This document shows, piece by piece, positions 22,792-31,645 of a stretch of 64,000 bases of DNA; the stretch's first letter is position 1; each line of letters starts with the position of its first letter. Source of the DNA: Burkholderia sp. D-99 (lineage in GTDB: Bacteria > Pseudomonadota > Gammaproteobacteria > Burkholderiales > Burkholderiaceae). The stretch lies in the NCBI RefSeq assembly GCF_011605345.1, contig NZ_JAAOXM010000012.1, forward strand, positions 186,001-250,000, written 5' to 3'. The notes below the pieces were generated by a model. That model was not told where the DNA came from. It saw only the letters and a program-made list of their open reading frames with translations, and did no database searches. Made by a program: the position numbers and the translations under genes.

Positions 22792-24738
22792 TCAGCCGGG
22801 CTGACTGACGCGGCGCGCGCGCAATGCGCGGATCAGGAAGCGTGCGGGGTCGACGGCATCGGCGAGTTCGCGTTCGAGCGGCCACGGCTCGCCTTCGAGT
22901 TGCGATGCGATCAGTTCGGCGCCGAGTGCAGCCCATACGAGGCCGCGCGAACCGAAGCCGAATGCGCCGTAGAGTCCGGGCAGGCGTGGCAGGTCGCGCG
23001 CCTGCGCACCGCTCAGCGCGCGTGCATGTGCGACGGCTCCCGCTTCGTCGGCGAGCGGGCCGATGAGCGGCAGACGGTCGCCGACGACCCAGCGGAACGC
23101 CACGCGGCCGCGCAGTGTGTCGGGATCCGGCAGGTCGCCAATCAGGCCCGGCAGCAGATGCCGCACGCGCTCGAGATTTTCGAGGTGGCCGGCCGCGCGC
23201 ATCGCGGGATCGACGTCGTCGGGTTCGAACGTCGCGCCGATCAGCAGCGTGCCGTCGTCGAGCGGTACCGCGTAACCGTCACCGATCGCCGGGCACGGCA
23301 GCGGTGCCGTGCTGCCGGGCGGCAGCAACGTGAGCTGGCCGCGCACCGGTTGCAGCGCGACATGCTGCAGCCCGGCGAGACGCGCGGCGTCGCCGGCGTT
23401 CGCGAGCACGACGACGGGCGCTTCGGCCAGCGTGCCGCCCGCATCGTCGAGTGCATGCCATGCGTCGCCCCGCCGTTCGAGTCGTGCAACGCCGGTGGAG
23501 GCGAGCAAGCGCACGCGCTCGCCGGCCGCCTCGCATTGGGCCGCGCAAAGGCCGGCTGGCCAGACGGCGCCGCCCTGCGGAAACAGCAGGCCGCCCTGCG
23601 CGACCGGCAGGTTCAGATGGGCGCGCGCGGCATCGGCGTCGAGCAGCGACACATAGTCGGACGGTGCGCCGAATGCGTCGAAAGCATCGCGCATCCGTGC
23701 GAAGTCGTCGGCCGATTCGGCGAGATGGATCATCCCGTGCGTGCTGCGCGCGAATGCATGGCCCGCGCGTTCGAGTGCGCGCCAGCGTGCGATCGCGTGC
23801 AGGAAGCCGCCGCGCGTGAGCCGGCTCGCGACGTTGTCGTCGCGTGTCATCAGCGGATGAAATACGCCGGCCGGATTGCCCGACGCCTCGCTCGCGATCC
23901 GGTCGTGCCGCTCGATCAGCGTGACTTCCCAGCCGCGCGCGGCCAGGCGTTCGACGACCGCGCAGCCCGCCAGGCCCGCGCCGATCACGATCGCGCGGCG
24001 TGTCGCCACGGGCAATGCGAGCGGCGGCTCGTGCCGGCGCGCGCGCCAGCGCGGCGCATATTCGCCGACGAGCAGATCGTCGACCTCGCGATACGTGAAA
24101 CCTGCTTTGCCGAGTGCGTGCTTCAACGCATCGGAATTCGCATGCGTTGCAAATGTCGCGTGTTCTCCGGCCATTTTCGAGAATGCGCGGACCACGTCGG
24201 TCGATCGGTGATCCGCGTCGCTCGATGACGCAATGCCGTCGAGACAGAATGCGTCGGCGCGCGCGACGATCTTCCCCAGCATGTCGATCGCGTCGCCGAA
24301 CGCGAGCGTGAGCACCACGCGCCCTTCATCGAATTCGAGCCGGTGCAGGCCCGGTACGAGGATCGGCCACGCGTCGACAAGTGCATCGACGTTCGTCGAT
24401 ATGGTTGTATCCGCAACGATATGTGAAGCTGCGCGGCGCAGGTCGTCGCGCGAGAAAGGATGCGGTTCGACTGCGACAAAATGCAGCCGCTCGCAGCGTG
24501 CGGGATCGTCGCGCCACGCGGCCCAGGCCGCGAGGAAGCTGCCGCCCGCGCCGAATTCCGTCGCGACGATCGTGAACGTACGGCGGCCCTGCCAGCGCGC
24601 CGGCAGCCCGTTGCCCGTGACGAACCGGCGATGCGCAAGCGCGCCTGACGCGCCGCGATGGAGATCGCCGAACTCGGGCGACACGAGTGTGCCGTCGTCG
24701 CAAAGCGCGAGCGTGGCGGGAACAAGTCGGTCGGTCAT
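22792..24738 (-). CDS. mnmC: MnmC: tRNA 5-methylaminomethyl-2-thiouridine biosynthesis bifunctional protein
   Basis: Two-domain tRNA wobble-uridine enzyme of 648 residues. The C-terminal FAD oxidoreductase half is intact: AIVIGAGLAGCAVVERLAA (about residue 252 on), ASGNPAGVFHPL and LIGATFEPDD; it converts cmnm5U34 to nm5U34. The N-terminal SAM methyltransferase half looks degraded. The SAM motif reads EFGAGGSFLAAW (61-72) where the family has GFGxGLNFL. The catalytic motif LDGFAPxxNPxMW is replaced by LDGIASSSDADH (167-178). The start at 24738 (MTDRLVPATLALCDDG) fits the family. The gene stands alone on the minus strand, upstream of a divergent HU gene. Confidence 0.88.
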   Translation of the reverse strand: MTDRLVPATLALCDDGTLVSPEFGDLHRGASGALAHRRFVTGNGLPARWQGRRTFTIVATEFGAGGSFLAAWAAWRDDPARCERLHFVAVEPHPFSRDDLRRAASHIVADTTISTNVDALVDAWPILVPGLHRLEFDEGRVVLTLAFGDAIDMLGKIVARADAFCLDGIASSSDADHRSTDVVRAFSKMAGEHATFATHANSDALKHALGKAGFTYREVDDLLVGEYAPRWRARRHEPPLALPVATRRAIVIGAGLAGCAVVERLAARGWEVTLIERHDRIASEASGNPAGVFHPLMTRDDNVASRLTRGGFLHAIARWRALERAGHAFARSTHGMIHLAESADDFARMRDAFDAFGAPSDYVSLLDADAARAHLNLPVAQGGLLFPQGGAVWPAGLCAAQCEAAGERVRLLASTGVARLERRGDAWHALDDAGGTLAEAPVVVLANAGDAARLAGLQHVALQPVRGQLTLLPPGSTAPLPCPAIGDGYAVPLDDGTLLIGATFEPDDVDPAMRAAGHLENLERVRHLLPGLIGDLPDPDTLRGRVAFRWVVGDRLPLIGPLADEAGAVAHARALSGAQARDLPRLPGLYGAFGFGSRGLVWAALGAELIASQLEGEPWPLERELADAVDPARFLIRALRARRVSQPG

Positions 24739-25049
24739 GCGAAACAAAAATCGTGGCAGCCAAGCCTGGCAAGGGATTGCGCGGGGCCGTCCGTCCGGCC
24801 GTTGGAAAAAGCCAACGGGGCGGCGCACGGGCGGACCGCGCTGCGTATCCTGTCCGGTTGGCGCTGGTCAAAAAACGGGCAGTCGATGATTCATTCGGCG
24901 AAATACCGATGAAAATCTTTGAAACCCTTGTCGTTATTGGGTTTGCGCTGCGCTATCATAGCAACGCCGTACCGCGGGGTGGCCACCGGCAAGCCGGAGG
25001 GCGCGTCGCGCGGGCCAGGATTCGGCGCTGTGTCGTCGGAGTCTGACTC
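24739..25049. other. region between mnmC and the HU promoter
   Basis: No gene seen. It must hold the mnmC promoter. A hairpin CCGTTGG-AAAAAG-CCAACGG lies at 24799-24818, about 60 bases upstream of the mnmC start, and could sit in its leader RNA. Confidence 0.4.
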
Positions 25050-25077
25050 TCGACGGCACGGTTCGCGCACGTATAAT
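25050..25077 (+). promoter_or_regulatory. sigma70 promoter of the HU gene
   Basis: Exact -10 TATAAT (25072-25077) with TCGACG as -35 (25050-25055) at a 16-base spacing. Transcription would begin near 25084, giving a leader of about 43 bases. Confidence 0.6.
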
Positions 25078-25126
25078 CGGCGCGTTCGCGCTGTTCGTGT
25101 CAACCTAACCTGATAAAGGAACCTTA

Positions 25127-25405
25127 ATGAACAAACAGGAACTGATCGACGCCGTCGCCGCCCAAACGGGCGCCAGCAAGGCTCAAACCGGCGAAACGCT
25201 GGACACGCTGCTCGAAGTCATCAAGAAGGCCGTGTCGAAGGGTGATGCGGTTCAGCTGATCGGCTTCGGCAGCTTCGGTTCGGGCAAGCGCGCAGCACGT
25301 ACGGGCCGCAACCCGAAGACCGGCGAGACCATCAAGATCCCGGCAGCCAAGACGGTCAAGTTCACGGCTGGCAAGGCGTTCAAGGACGCCGTCAACAAGC
25401 GTTAA
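25127..25405 (+). CDS. hup: DNA-binding protein HU
   Basis: Histone-like protein of 92 residues that bends and compacts DNA as a dimer. The whole HU fold is present: MNKQELIDAVAAQTGASKAQ, the signature GSFGSGKRAARTGRNPKTGE with the DNA-intercalating RNPKTGE arm, and the terminal FTAGKAFKDAVNKR. GATAAAGGAACCTT just upstream supplies the ribosome site. It has its own strong promoter and ends in a Rho-independent terminator shared with the convergent CobW gene, so it is monocistronic. Confidence 0.96.
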   Translation: MNKQELIDAVAAQTGASKAQTGETLDTLLEVIKKAVSKGDAVQLIGFGSFGSGKRAARTGRNPKTGETIKIPAAKTVKFTAGKAFKDAVNKR

Positions 25406-25423
25406 ACCAGCGCCTGTTCCAAG

Positions 25424-25450
25424 AAAAACCCGCCTTTCGGCGGGTTTTTT
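25424..25450. terminator. bidirectional Rho-independent terminator (HU / CobW)
   Basis: Stem AACCCGCC / GGCGGGTT with loop TTTC, flanked by A5 on the left and T6 on the right. It serves the HU gene on the plus strand and the CobW gene on the minus strand. Confidence 0.9.
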
Positions 25451-25523
25451 GTTGGGCGCGCGCAGCATTTTCGCCACAGTCCGTCGCCCTCTTGCAAGAT
25501 TTAACGGTTGTTTTTACAACGCG

Positions 25524-26837
25524 TTACGCGTGCACGATCTGGGTGTCGCCGTGATCGTCGTCGTCGTGCGAATCGACATCCCACGCCGGGAACGGATCGT
25601 TGAACGCGTGCCATCCCGCCGCGCCGAGCGCGAATTCCGCATCGGTCAGCAGGCACGCGTCGAGTTTTGCGCGCCATGCATCCGCGTCGAGCGCGATGCC
25701 GATCAGCACGAGTTCCTGCCGGCGATCGCCCACTGCGCGATCGTCAAGATCGCCGTGCCATTCGGCGCGGATTTCACCGAGCAGTTCGTCGTCGTCCGGC
25801 CATTCCGCGCGATCCTGTGCGGCCCACCAGAGACCCGCCGGGCCATGCCGGCATACGCCGCCCGCCTGCGACAGCGAGGCCGCGATGTCGTTGCGCGTCG
25901 CGAGCCAGAAGAAGCCCTTGCTGCGCAGCACGCCCGGCCACTCCTGATGCAGCAGCGCCCAGAGTCGTGCCGGATGAAACGGCCTGCGCGCGCGGTAAAC
26001 AAAATTGCCGATTCCGAATTCGTCGGCTTCACCGTGCACGTGCGCATGATGTTCGTCGTGGCAGTCCGGGTCGTCGCAATGCGTATGATCGTGATCGAGC
26101 GAGGCGAGCCAGCCCGGCGCGTTCGCGGCTTCGTCGAAATCGAAGCGGCCCGTGTTCAGCACTTCGTCGAGCGGTACGTTGCCGAACGTCGACACGACCT
26201 GGTGCGCGCGCGGGTTGAGTCGCGCGAGGATGTGCTGCAGGCGTGCGAGTTCGTCGGCGCCGACGAGGTCGGCCTTGTTGATCACCAGCACGTCGCAGAA
26301 TTCGATCTGCTCGATCAGCAGCTCGACGAGCGTGCGGTCGTCCTCTTCCGAGGCGGCGATGCCGCGCGTCGCGAGCGCGTCGTCCGAGCCGTAGTCGCGG
26401 AGGAAGTTGTACGCGTCGACCACGGTGACGAGCGTGTCGAGCCGCGCGATTTTCGACAGCGACGTGCCGTCGTCGTCGACGAACGTGAAGGTTTCGGCGA
26501 TCGGCATCGGCTCCGCGATACCGGTCGACTCGATCATGATTGCATCGAAGCGGCCTTCGGACGCGAGCGTGCGGATCTCGACGAGCAGGTCGTCGCGCAG
26601 CGTGCAGCAGATGCAGCCGTTCGACATTTCCACGAGGCGTTCCTCGACGTGCGACAGCGCCTGCGCATCGCGCACGAGCGACGCGTCGATGTTGACCGCT
26701 GCGAGATCGTTGACGATCACGGCGACTTTCAGGCCCGCGCGGTTCGCGAGGATATGGTTGAGCAGCGTGGTCTTGCCGGCGCCGAGGAAGCCGGACAGCA
26801 CGGTGACGGGCAACGGCTGGTTCATTGCCGGATTCAT
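25524..26837 (-). CDS. CobW/COG0523-family GTP-binding metal chaperone-like protein
   Basis: P-loop GTPase of 437 residues related to metal-insertion and zinc-handling proteins. Walker A is GFLGAGKTTLLNHIL near the N-terminus; the metal-binding CxCC motif is in MSNGCICCTLRDDLL; the guanine-specificity motif is INKADLV. A His/Asp/Cys-rich loop (DHDHTHCDDPDC, then HDEHHAHVHGE) and a His/Asp tail suggest metal buffering, most likely zinc. The CobW C-terminal domain follows (PFHPARLWALLHQEWPGVLR). Start 26837 or 26825. No Zur-type palindrome was recognised upstream. It converges on the HU gene. Confidence 0.88.
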   Translation of the reverse strand: MNPAMNQPLPVTVLSGFLGAGKTTLLNHILANRAGLKVAVIVNDLAAVNIDASLVRDAQALSHVEERLVEMSNGCICCTLRDDLLVEIRTLASEGRFDAIMIESTGIAEPMPIAETFTFVDDDGTSLSKIARLDTLVTVVDAYNFLRDYGSDDALATRGIAASEEDDRTLVELLIEQIEFCDVLVINKADLVGADELARLQHILARLNPRAHQVVSTFGNVPLDEVLNTGRFDFDEAANAPGWLASLDHDHTHCDDPDCHDEHHAHVHGEADEFGIGNFVYRARRPFHPARLWALLHQEWPGVLRSKGFFWLATRNDIAASLSQAGGVCRHGPAGLWWAAQDRAEWPDDDELLGEIRAEWHGDLDDRAVGDRRQELVLIGIALDADAWRAKLDACLLTDAEFALGAAGWHAFNDPFPAWDVDSHDDDDHGDTQIVHA

Positions 26838-26997
26838 AGCGATATGCACCAACGGAAAAAATTGAAAAAGCGGCCGCGGCGCCCTTCCGGGGCGCGATCG
26901 TCCCGCGGACGGGCGAAATTGCGGCGTGAGATCCGCATTGTGCATCAAACGCGCGCCGGCCGGCCGGGATGGCGTCAGGCCGCGCTCGGCCGCAGCG

Positions 26998-27447
26998 TCA
27001 TTGCACGGGCGGCAGCAGCTTCCACTGCGTCAGGATGCCGGCGATCTGCCGCGCGTACTTGTCACGCAGTGACGGGGTTTCCGAATGATAGGCACCGACG
27101 GCCTGCCACGTGTTGCCGTAGCGGTTCATCTTCTGCTTGAGGTGCCACGCGGCGATGTAGACGTTCTTGCACGGCTCCATCAGCGTGTCGCGGCCGATCC
27201 CGTAGCGCGACAGCGTCGGCAGATGGATCGAGTTGATCTGCATCAGGCCGTAGTCGACCGAACCGTTCGTGTTCTTGTTCAGCGCGCCGGGCCGGTTGCG
27301 CGACTCCTGCCACGCGATCGCACGCAGGATCAGCGGATTGACCTGCTGATATCTGGCCGCTTCATCGAAACAGTCCGCGCGAGCATTCGCGCTGGCGAAA
27401 CTTGCGCCGGCGGAAATCAACGCGATCGAAACGAACCGTCTGTTCAT
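26998..27447 (-). CDS. lytic transglycosylase (IagB/PilT-like, SLT domain)
   Basis: Small exported peptidoglycan-cleaving enzyme of 149 residues. The signal peptide ends at about residue 24 (SANARA before DCFDEA). The catalytic Glu48 is in LRAIAWQESRNRPGA, followed by the SLT motifs DYGLMQINSIHLPTL and YIAAWHLKQKMNRYGNTWQAV. Such small transglycosylases usually open the wall for secretion systems or pili. It lies 368 bases from, and divergent to, gspD, so a link to type II secretion assembly is plausible but inferred. Confidence 0.88.
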   Translation of the reverse strand: MNRRFVSIALISAGASFASANARADCFDEAARYQQVNPLILRAIAWQESRNRPGALNKNTNGSVDYGLMQINSIHLPTLSRYGIGRDTLMEPCKNVYIAAWHLKQKMNRYGNTWQAVGAYHSETPSLRDKYARQIAGILTQWKLLPPVQ

Positions 27448-27814
27448 GGTGCGGAATCGATAATAAATTGCGCGAAGGTCGGGAAAACCCGTGCCTGTTA
27501 TTCGTGCGACGAGAAACGTGCCGCCCGTATCATACCGACAGTCCGTCAGCTTGCGACATACAGGAATACGGCAGCCCGGTTATACCGCATTTCCGTGTCG
27601 GTTCATCGTGAAACGGGGGCGATGACCGGGATGCCGAGAATAGCGCCGAATCTTACATATTGCATACGACTCGCCGGATCCATGTCGTATGTGAGACAGT
27701 CCTCGGATCAATGTGATATTTCGGACATGAAAAACTGCTAATGTCGCCTCTTTAGGACTTGGATCCCAGCACTACCGCCGGAAGTGGCCTGAGCCGGCAT
27801 CGACCCATTCATCC
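27448..27814. other. divergent control region, lytic transglycosylase / gspD
   Basis: No gene seen. An extended -10 (TGCTAATGT, 27736-27744) lies 70 bases before gspD without a clear -35. The palindrome CATACGAC / GTCGTATG (27663-27691) is listed separately. Confidence 0.4.
27663..27691. promoter_or_regulatory. inverted repeat upstream of gspD
   Basis: CATACGAC (27663-27670) and GTCGTATG (27684-27691), centre spacing 21 bases (two helical turns), ending about 45 bases before the extended -10 of gspD. It is a candidate binding site for a dimeric regulator. Confidence 0.35.
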
Positions 27815-30145
27815 ATGACAAGAAATCGCTTCGTTATGCGGCGTGTCGCCACGACCTTGATCGTCGCCGGCATCATCGTCTCGCAGGCCGCCTACGCTCA
27901 GGTCACGCTCAACTTCGTGAACGCGGATATCGACCAGGTCGCCAAGGCGATCGGCGCCGCAACCGGCAAGACCATCATCGTCGACCCCCGCGTGAAGGGG
28001 CAGCTCAACCTCGTGGCCGAACGGCCGGTGCCGGAAGACCAGGCACTGAAGACGCTGCAGTCGGCGCTGCGCATGCAGGGCTTCGCGCTCGTGCAGGATC
28101 ACGGCGTGCTGAAGGTCGTGCCCGAGGCCGACGCGAAGCTGCAGGGCGTGCCGACCTATGTCGGCAATGCGCCGCAGGCGCGCGGCGACCAGGTGATCAC
28201 GCAGGTGTTCGAGCTGCACAATGAATCGGCGAACAACCTGCTGCCCGTGCTGCGGCCGCTGATCTCGCCGAACAATACGGTCACTGCCTACCCGGCGAAC
28301 AACACGATCGTCGTGACCGACTACGCGGACAACGTGCGGCGCATCGCGCAGATCATCGCGGGCGTCGACAGCGCCGCGGGCGCGCAGGTGCAGATCGTTC
28401 CGCTGCGCAACGCGAACGCGATCGACCTCGCCGCACAGCTGCAGAAAATGCTCGACCCGGGTGCGATCGGCAACAGCGACGCGACGCTGAAGGTGTCGGT
28501 CACGGCCGACCCGCGGACCAACTCGCTGATGCTGCGCGCATCGAGCGCGTCGCGCCTCGCGGCCGCGAAGCGGCTCGTGCAGCAGCTCGACGCACCGAGC
28601 GCGGTGCCCGGCAACATGCACGTCGTCGCGCTGCGCAATGCCGATGCGGTGAAGCTCGCGAAGACGCTGCGCGGAATGCTCGGCAAGGGGAGCGGCAGCG
28701 ACAGCGGCTCGTCCGCGTCGTCCAACGATGCGAACAGCTTCAACCAGAACGGCGGCTCGTCGTCGAGCGGCAACTTCTCGACCGGCACGTCCGGCACCCC
28801 GCCGCTGCCGTCGGGCGGCCTCGGTGGTTCGTCGTCCTCGTCGGGGTACGGCGGTTCGTCGGGCAGCGGCGGCGGTCTCGGCAGCGGCGGCCTGCTCGGC
28901 GGCGACAAGGACAAGGGCGACGACAACCAGCCCGGCGGGATGATCCAGGCTGATGCAGCGACCAACTCGCTGATCATCACCGCGTCGGATCCGGTTTACC
29001 GGAACCTGCGCTCGGTGATCGACCAGCTCGACGCGCGGCGCGCGCAGGTCTATATCGAGGCGCTGATCGTCGAGCTGAACTCGAATACGTCCGGCAACCT
29101 CGGCATTCAGTGGCAGATCGCTCAGGGCCAGTTTCTCGGCGGCACGAACTTCAGCGCGCCCGGTACGCCCACCGGCAACATCCTCGGAGTGTCGGGCGCG
29201 GTTGCAGCCGGCGGTGCGACGGGTCTCGGCGCGTTGGGGCAGACTCTCCTGCCGGGCCTCAACGTCGGCTGGCTGCACAACATGTTCGGCGTACAGGGCC
29301 TCGGCGGGCTGCTCAATTACTTCGCGGGCGTGAGTGACGCGAACGTGCTGTCGACGCCGAACCTCATCACGCTCGACAATGAAGAAGCGAAAATCGTCGT
29401 CGGCCAGAACGTGCCGATTCCGACGGGTTCGTATTCGAACCTGACGAGCGGCAATACGAACAACGCATTCAATACCTACGATCGTCGCGACGTCGGTCTC
29501 ACGCTGCACGTGAAGCCGCAGATCACCGATGGCGGGATTCTGAAGCTGCAGCTCTACACCGAGGATTCGGCGGTCGTGACCTCCACTGCGACCGCAGTCA
29601 ACGGTCCGACCTTCACCAAGCGCTCGATCCAGTCGACGATCCTCGCGGATAACGGCGAGATCATCGTGCTCGGCGGCTTGATGCAGGACAACTACAACGT
29701 GACGAACAGCAAGGTGCCGCTGCTGGGCGACATCCCGTGGATCGGCCAGTTGTTCCGCTCGGAATCGAAGAACCGCCAGAAGACCAACCTGATGGTTTTC
29801 CTGCGCCCGGTGATCATCAACGATCGCAGTGTCGCGCAGGAAGTCACGGCTAACCGTTACGACTACATCCAGGGCGTGACGGGTGCGTACAAGTCGGACA
29901 ACAACGTGATGCGCGACAAGGACGATCCGGTCGTCCCGCCGATGCCGTTGGGACCGAGCCAGGGCGGCACGCCGGCCGGCAACCTGTTCGACCTCGACAA
30001 GATGCGTCGCCAGCAGCAGCAGCGCCAGGTGGCGCCGGTCCCGGCCCAGCCGTTGCCGGAGGCAACGCCCGCGCAGCCGCAGAGCGTGCCCCAGCAGGCC
30101 GTGCCGCAACAGCCGCTGACCGCCACGCCGGGAGCGTCGCAGTGA
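27815..30145 (+). CDS. gspD: type II secretion system secretin GspD
   Basis: Outer-membrane secretin of 776 residues forming the exit pore of the type II secretion system. A signal peptide (ends SQAAYAQ) precedes the N0 domain (VTLNFVNADIDQVAKAIGAA), N1-N3 domains and the secretin core (VGQNVPIPTGSY, GLTLHVKPQITDGG, VLGGLMQDN, VPLLGDIPWIGQLFRS). A Ser/Gly-rich linker of about 80 residues (about 292-373) interrupts the N3 region. The last 40 residues are Gln/Pro-rich. The start at 27815 lacks a clear ribosome site; ATG 27836 is an alternative. Its stop overlaps the GTG of gspE. First gene of the gsp cluster. Confidence 0.95.
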   Translation: MTRNRFVMRRVATTLIVAGIIVSQAAYAQVTLNFVNADIDQVAKAIGAATGKTIIVDPRVKGQLNLVAERPVPEDQALKTLQSALRMQGFALVQDHGVLKVVPEADAKLQGVPTYVGNAPQARGDQVITQVFELHNESANNLLPVLRPLISPNNTVTAYPANNTIVVTDYADNVRRIAQIIAGVDSAAGAQVQIVPLRNANAIDLAAQLQKMLDPGAIGNSDATLKVSVTADPRTNSLMLRASSASRLAAAKRLVQQLDAPSAVPGNMHVVALRNADAVKLAKTLRGMLGKGSGSDSGSSASSNDANSFNQNGGSSSSGNFSTGTSGTPPLPSGGLGGSSSSSGYGGSSGSGGGLGSGGLLGGDKDKGDDNQPGGMIQADAATNSLIITASDPVYRNLRSVIDQLDARRAQVYIEALIVELNSNTSGNLGIQWQIAQGQFLGGTNFSAPGTPTGNILGVSGAVAAGGATGLGALGQTLLPGLNVGWLHNMFGVQGLGGLLNYFAGVSDANVLSTPNLITLDNEEAKIVVGQNVPIPTGSYSNLTSGNTNNAFNTYDRRDVGLTLHVKPQITDGGILKLQLYTEDSAVVTSTATAVNGPTFTKRSIQSTILADNGEIIVLGGLMQDNYNVTNSKVPLLGDIPWIGQLFRSESKNRQKTNLMVFLRPVIINDRSVAQEVTANRYDYIQGVTGAYKSDNNVMRDKDDPVVPPMPLGPSQGGTPAGNLFDLDKMRRQQQQRQVAPVPAQPLPEATPAQPQSVPQQAVPQQPLTATPGASQ

Positions 30146-31641
30146 GCGACGTGCTCGCGTCTTCCGCCCACGACGGCGCGCCGGGCGAACGCCAGCCGCC
30201 GTCGCCGCTCGCCGCGCGGCTGCTGCCGTACGGCTTCGCGAAGAGCGGCCAGGTGCTGATCGCGCACCAGCTCGACGACACGCTCGAGGTGTGGATCAGC
30301 GAACGCACGAGCGATGCCGCGCTCGCGGAGATCGCGCGCAACTTCGGCTCGATCTCCGTGCATCGCGTGCCGGCCGACGAGCTCGCGCAGGCGATCAACC
30401 AGGCGTACTCGCGTCACGACGGCAGCGCGGCGCAGGTGGTCGGTGAGGTCGAAGGCGAAGTCGACCTGTCGCGGCTGATGCAGGACATCCCCGAAGTCGA
30501 GGATCTGCTCGAATCGGAAGACGATGCGCCGATCATCCGGATGATCAACGCGCTGCTCACGCAAGCGGCGCGCGAACAGGCGTCGGACATTCACATCGAG
30601 CCGTTCGAGAACGCGTCGGTCGTGCGCTTTCGCGTCGACGGCACCCTGCGTGATGTCGTGCGGCCGAAGAAGGCGCTGCACGGTGCGCTGATCTCGCGGA
30701 TCAAGATCATGGCGCAGCTCGACATCGCGGAGAAGCGCCTGCCGCAGGACGGCCGCATCACGCTGCGAGTCGGCGGCCGGCCGGTCGACGTGCGCGTGTC
30801 GACGCTGCCGACCGGGCACGGCGAGCGTGCGGTGCTGCGTCTGCTGGAAAAGGATGCGCAGCGGCTGAACCTCGAAGCGCTCGGGATGGGCCGCGACACG
30901 CTCGCGCAGTTCGACAAGCTGATCGCACGCCCGCACGGCATCGTGCTCGTCACGGGCCCGACCGGTTCGGGCAAGACGACCACGCTGTATGCGTCGATGT
31001 CGCGGCTCGAAACCGCGACGACCAACATCATGACCGTCGAGGACCCGATCGAATACGACCTCGGCGGCATCGGCCAGACGCAGGTGAACGAGCGGATCGG
31101 GATGACCTTTGCCCGTGCGCTGCGCTCGATCCTGCGCCAGGATCCGGACGTGATCATGATCGGCGAAATCCGCGACCTCGAAACCGCGCAGATCGCGGTG
31201 CAGGCGTCGCTGACGGGCCACCTCGTGCTCGCGACGCTGCACACGAACGATGCGGCATCGGCCGTCACGCGCCTGACCGACATGGGCGTCGAGCCCTACC
31301 TGCTCGCATCGTCTTTGCTCGGCGTGCTCGCGCAGCGGCTCGTGCGGCAGCTCTGCTCCGTCTGCAAGGAAGAACGCCAGGAAGAAGGCCGCACCGTGTG
31401 GCATCCGGTGGGCTGCGACAAGTGCGGGCATTCGGGCTACGCGGGCCGGCGCGGTGTATACGAACTGCTGCTGGTCGACGAGCCGATCCGCGCACTGATC
31501 CACCGCAACGCGGCCGACGCGGAGATTCTCGCCGCCGGTCGTGCGGACGGGATGCGCACGCTGCGCGACGACGCCGAGCGCTGGCTCGCGTCCGGCGCAA
31601 CGTCGCTCGAGGAAGTGTTGCGCGTGACGGGAGGCGCATAG
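30142..31641 (+). CDS. gspE: type II secretion system ATPase GspE
   Basis: Cytoplasmic hexameric ATPase of 499 residues that powers pseudopilus assembly. Walker A is GPTGSGKTTTLY with Lys278; the Asp box is TVEDPIEYDL; Walker B is IMIGEIRDLETA with Glu342. The zinc site is complete: Cys405-x2-Cys408 and Cys425-x2-Cys428. The GTG start overlaps the gspD stop (GTGA), and gspF begins five bases after its stop, so the three are translationally linked. Confidence 0.95.
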   Translation: MSDVLASSAHDGAPGERQPPSPLAARLLPYGFAKSGQVLIAHQLDDTLEVWISERTSDAALAEIARNFGSISVHRVPADELAQAINQAYSRHDGSAAQVVGEVEGEVDLSRLMQDIPEVEDLLESEDDAPIIRMINALLTQAAREQASDIHIEPFENASVVRFRVDGTLRDVVRPKKALHGALISRIKIMAQLDIAEKRLPQDGRITLRVGGRPVDVRVSTLPTGHGERAVLRLLEKDAQRLNLEALGMGRDTLAQFDKLIARPHGIVLVTGPTGSGKTTTLYASMSRLETATTNIMTVEDPIEYDLGGIGQTQVNERIGMTFARALRSILRQDPDVIMIGEIRDLETAQIAVQASLTGHLVLATLHTNDAASAVTRLTDMGVEPYLLASSLLGVLAQRLVRQLCSVCKEERQEEGRTVWHPVGCDKCGHSGYAGRRGVYELLLVDEPIRALIHRNAADAEILAAGRADGMRTLRDDAERWLASGATSLEEVLRVTGGA

Positions 31642-31645
31642 CGCG

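Noticed and set aside
27809..30109. Long minus-strand frame opposite gspD
   Set aside because: Composition is Arg/Val/His-rich and without any family motif; the other strand encodes a full secretin.
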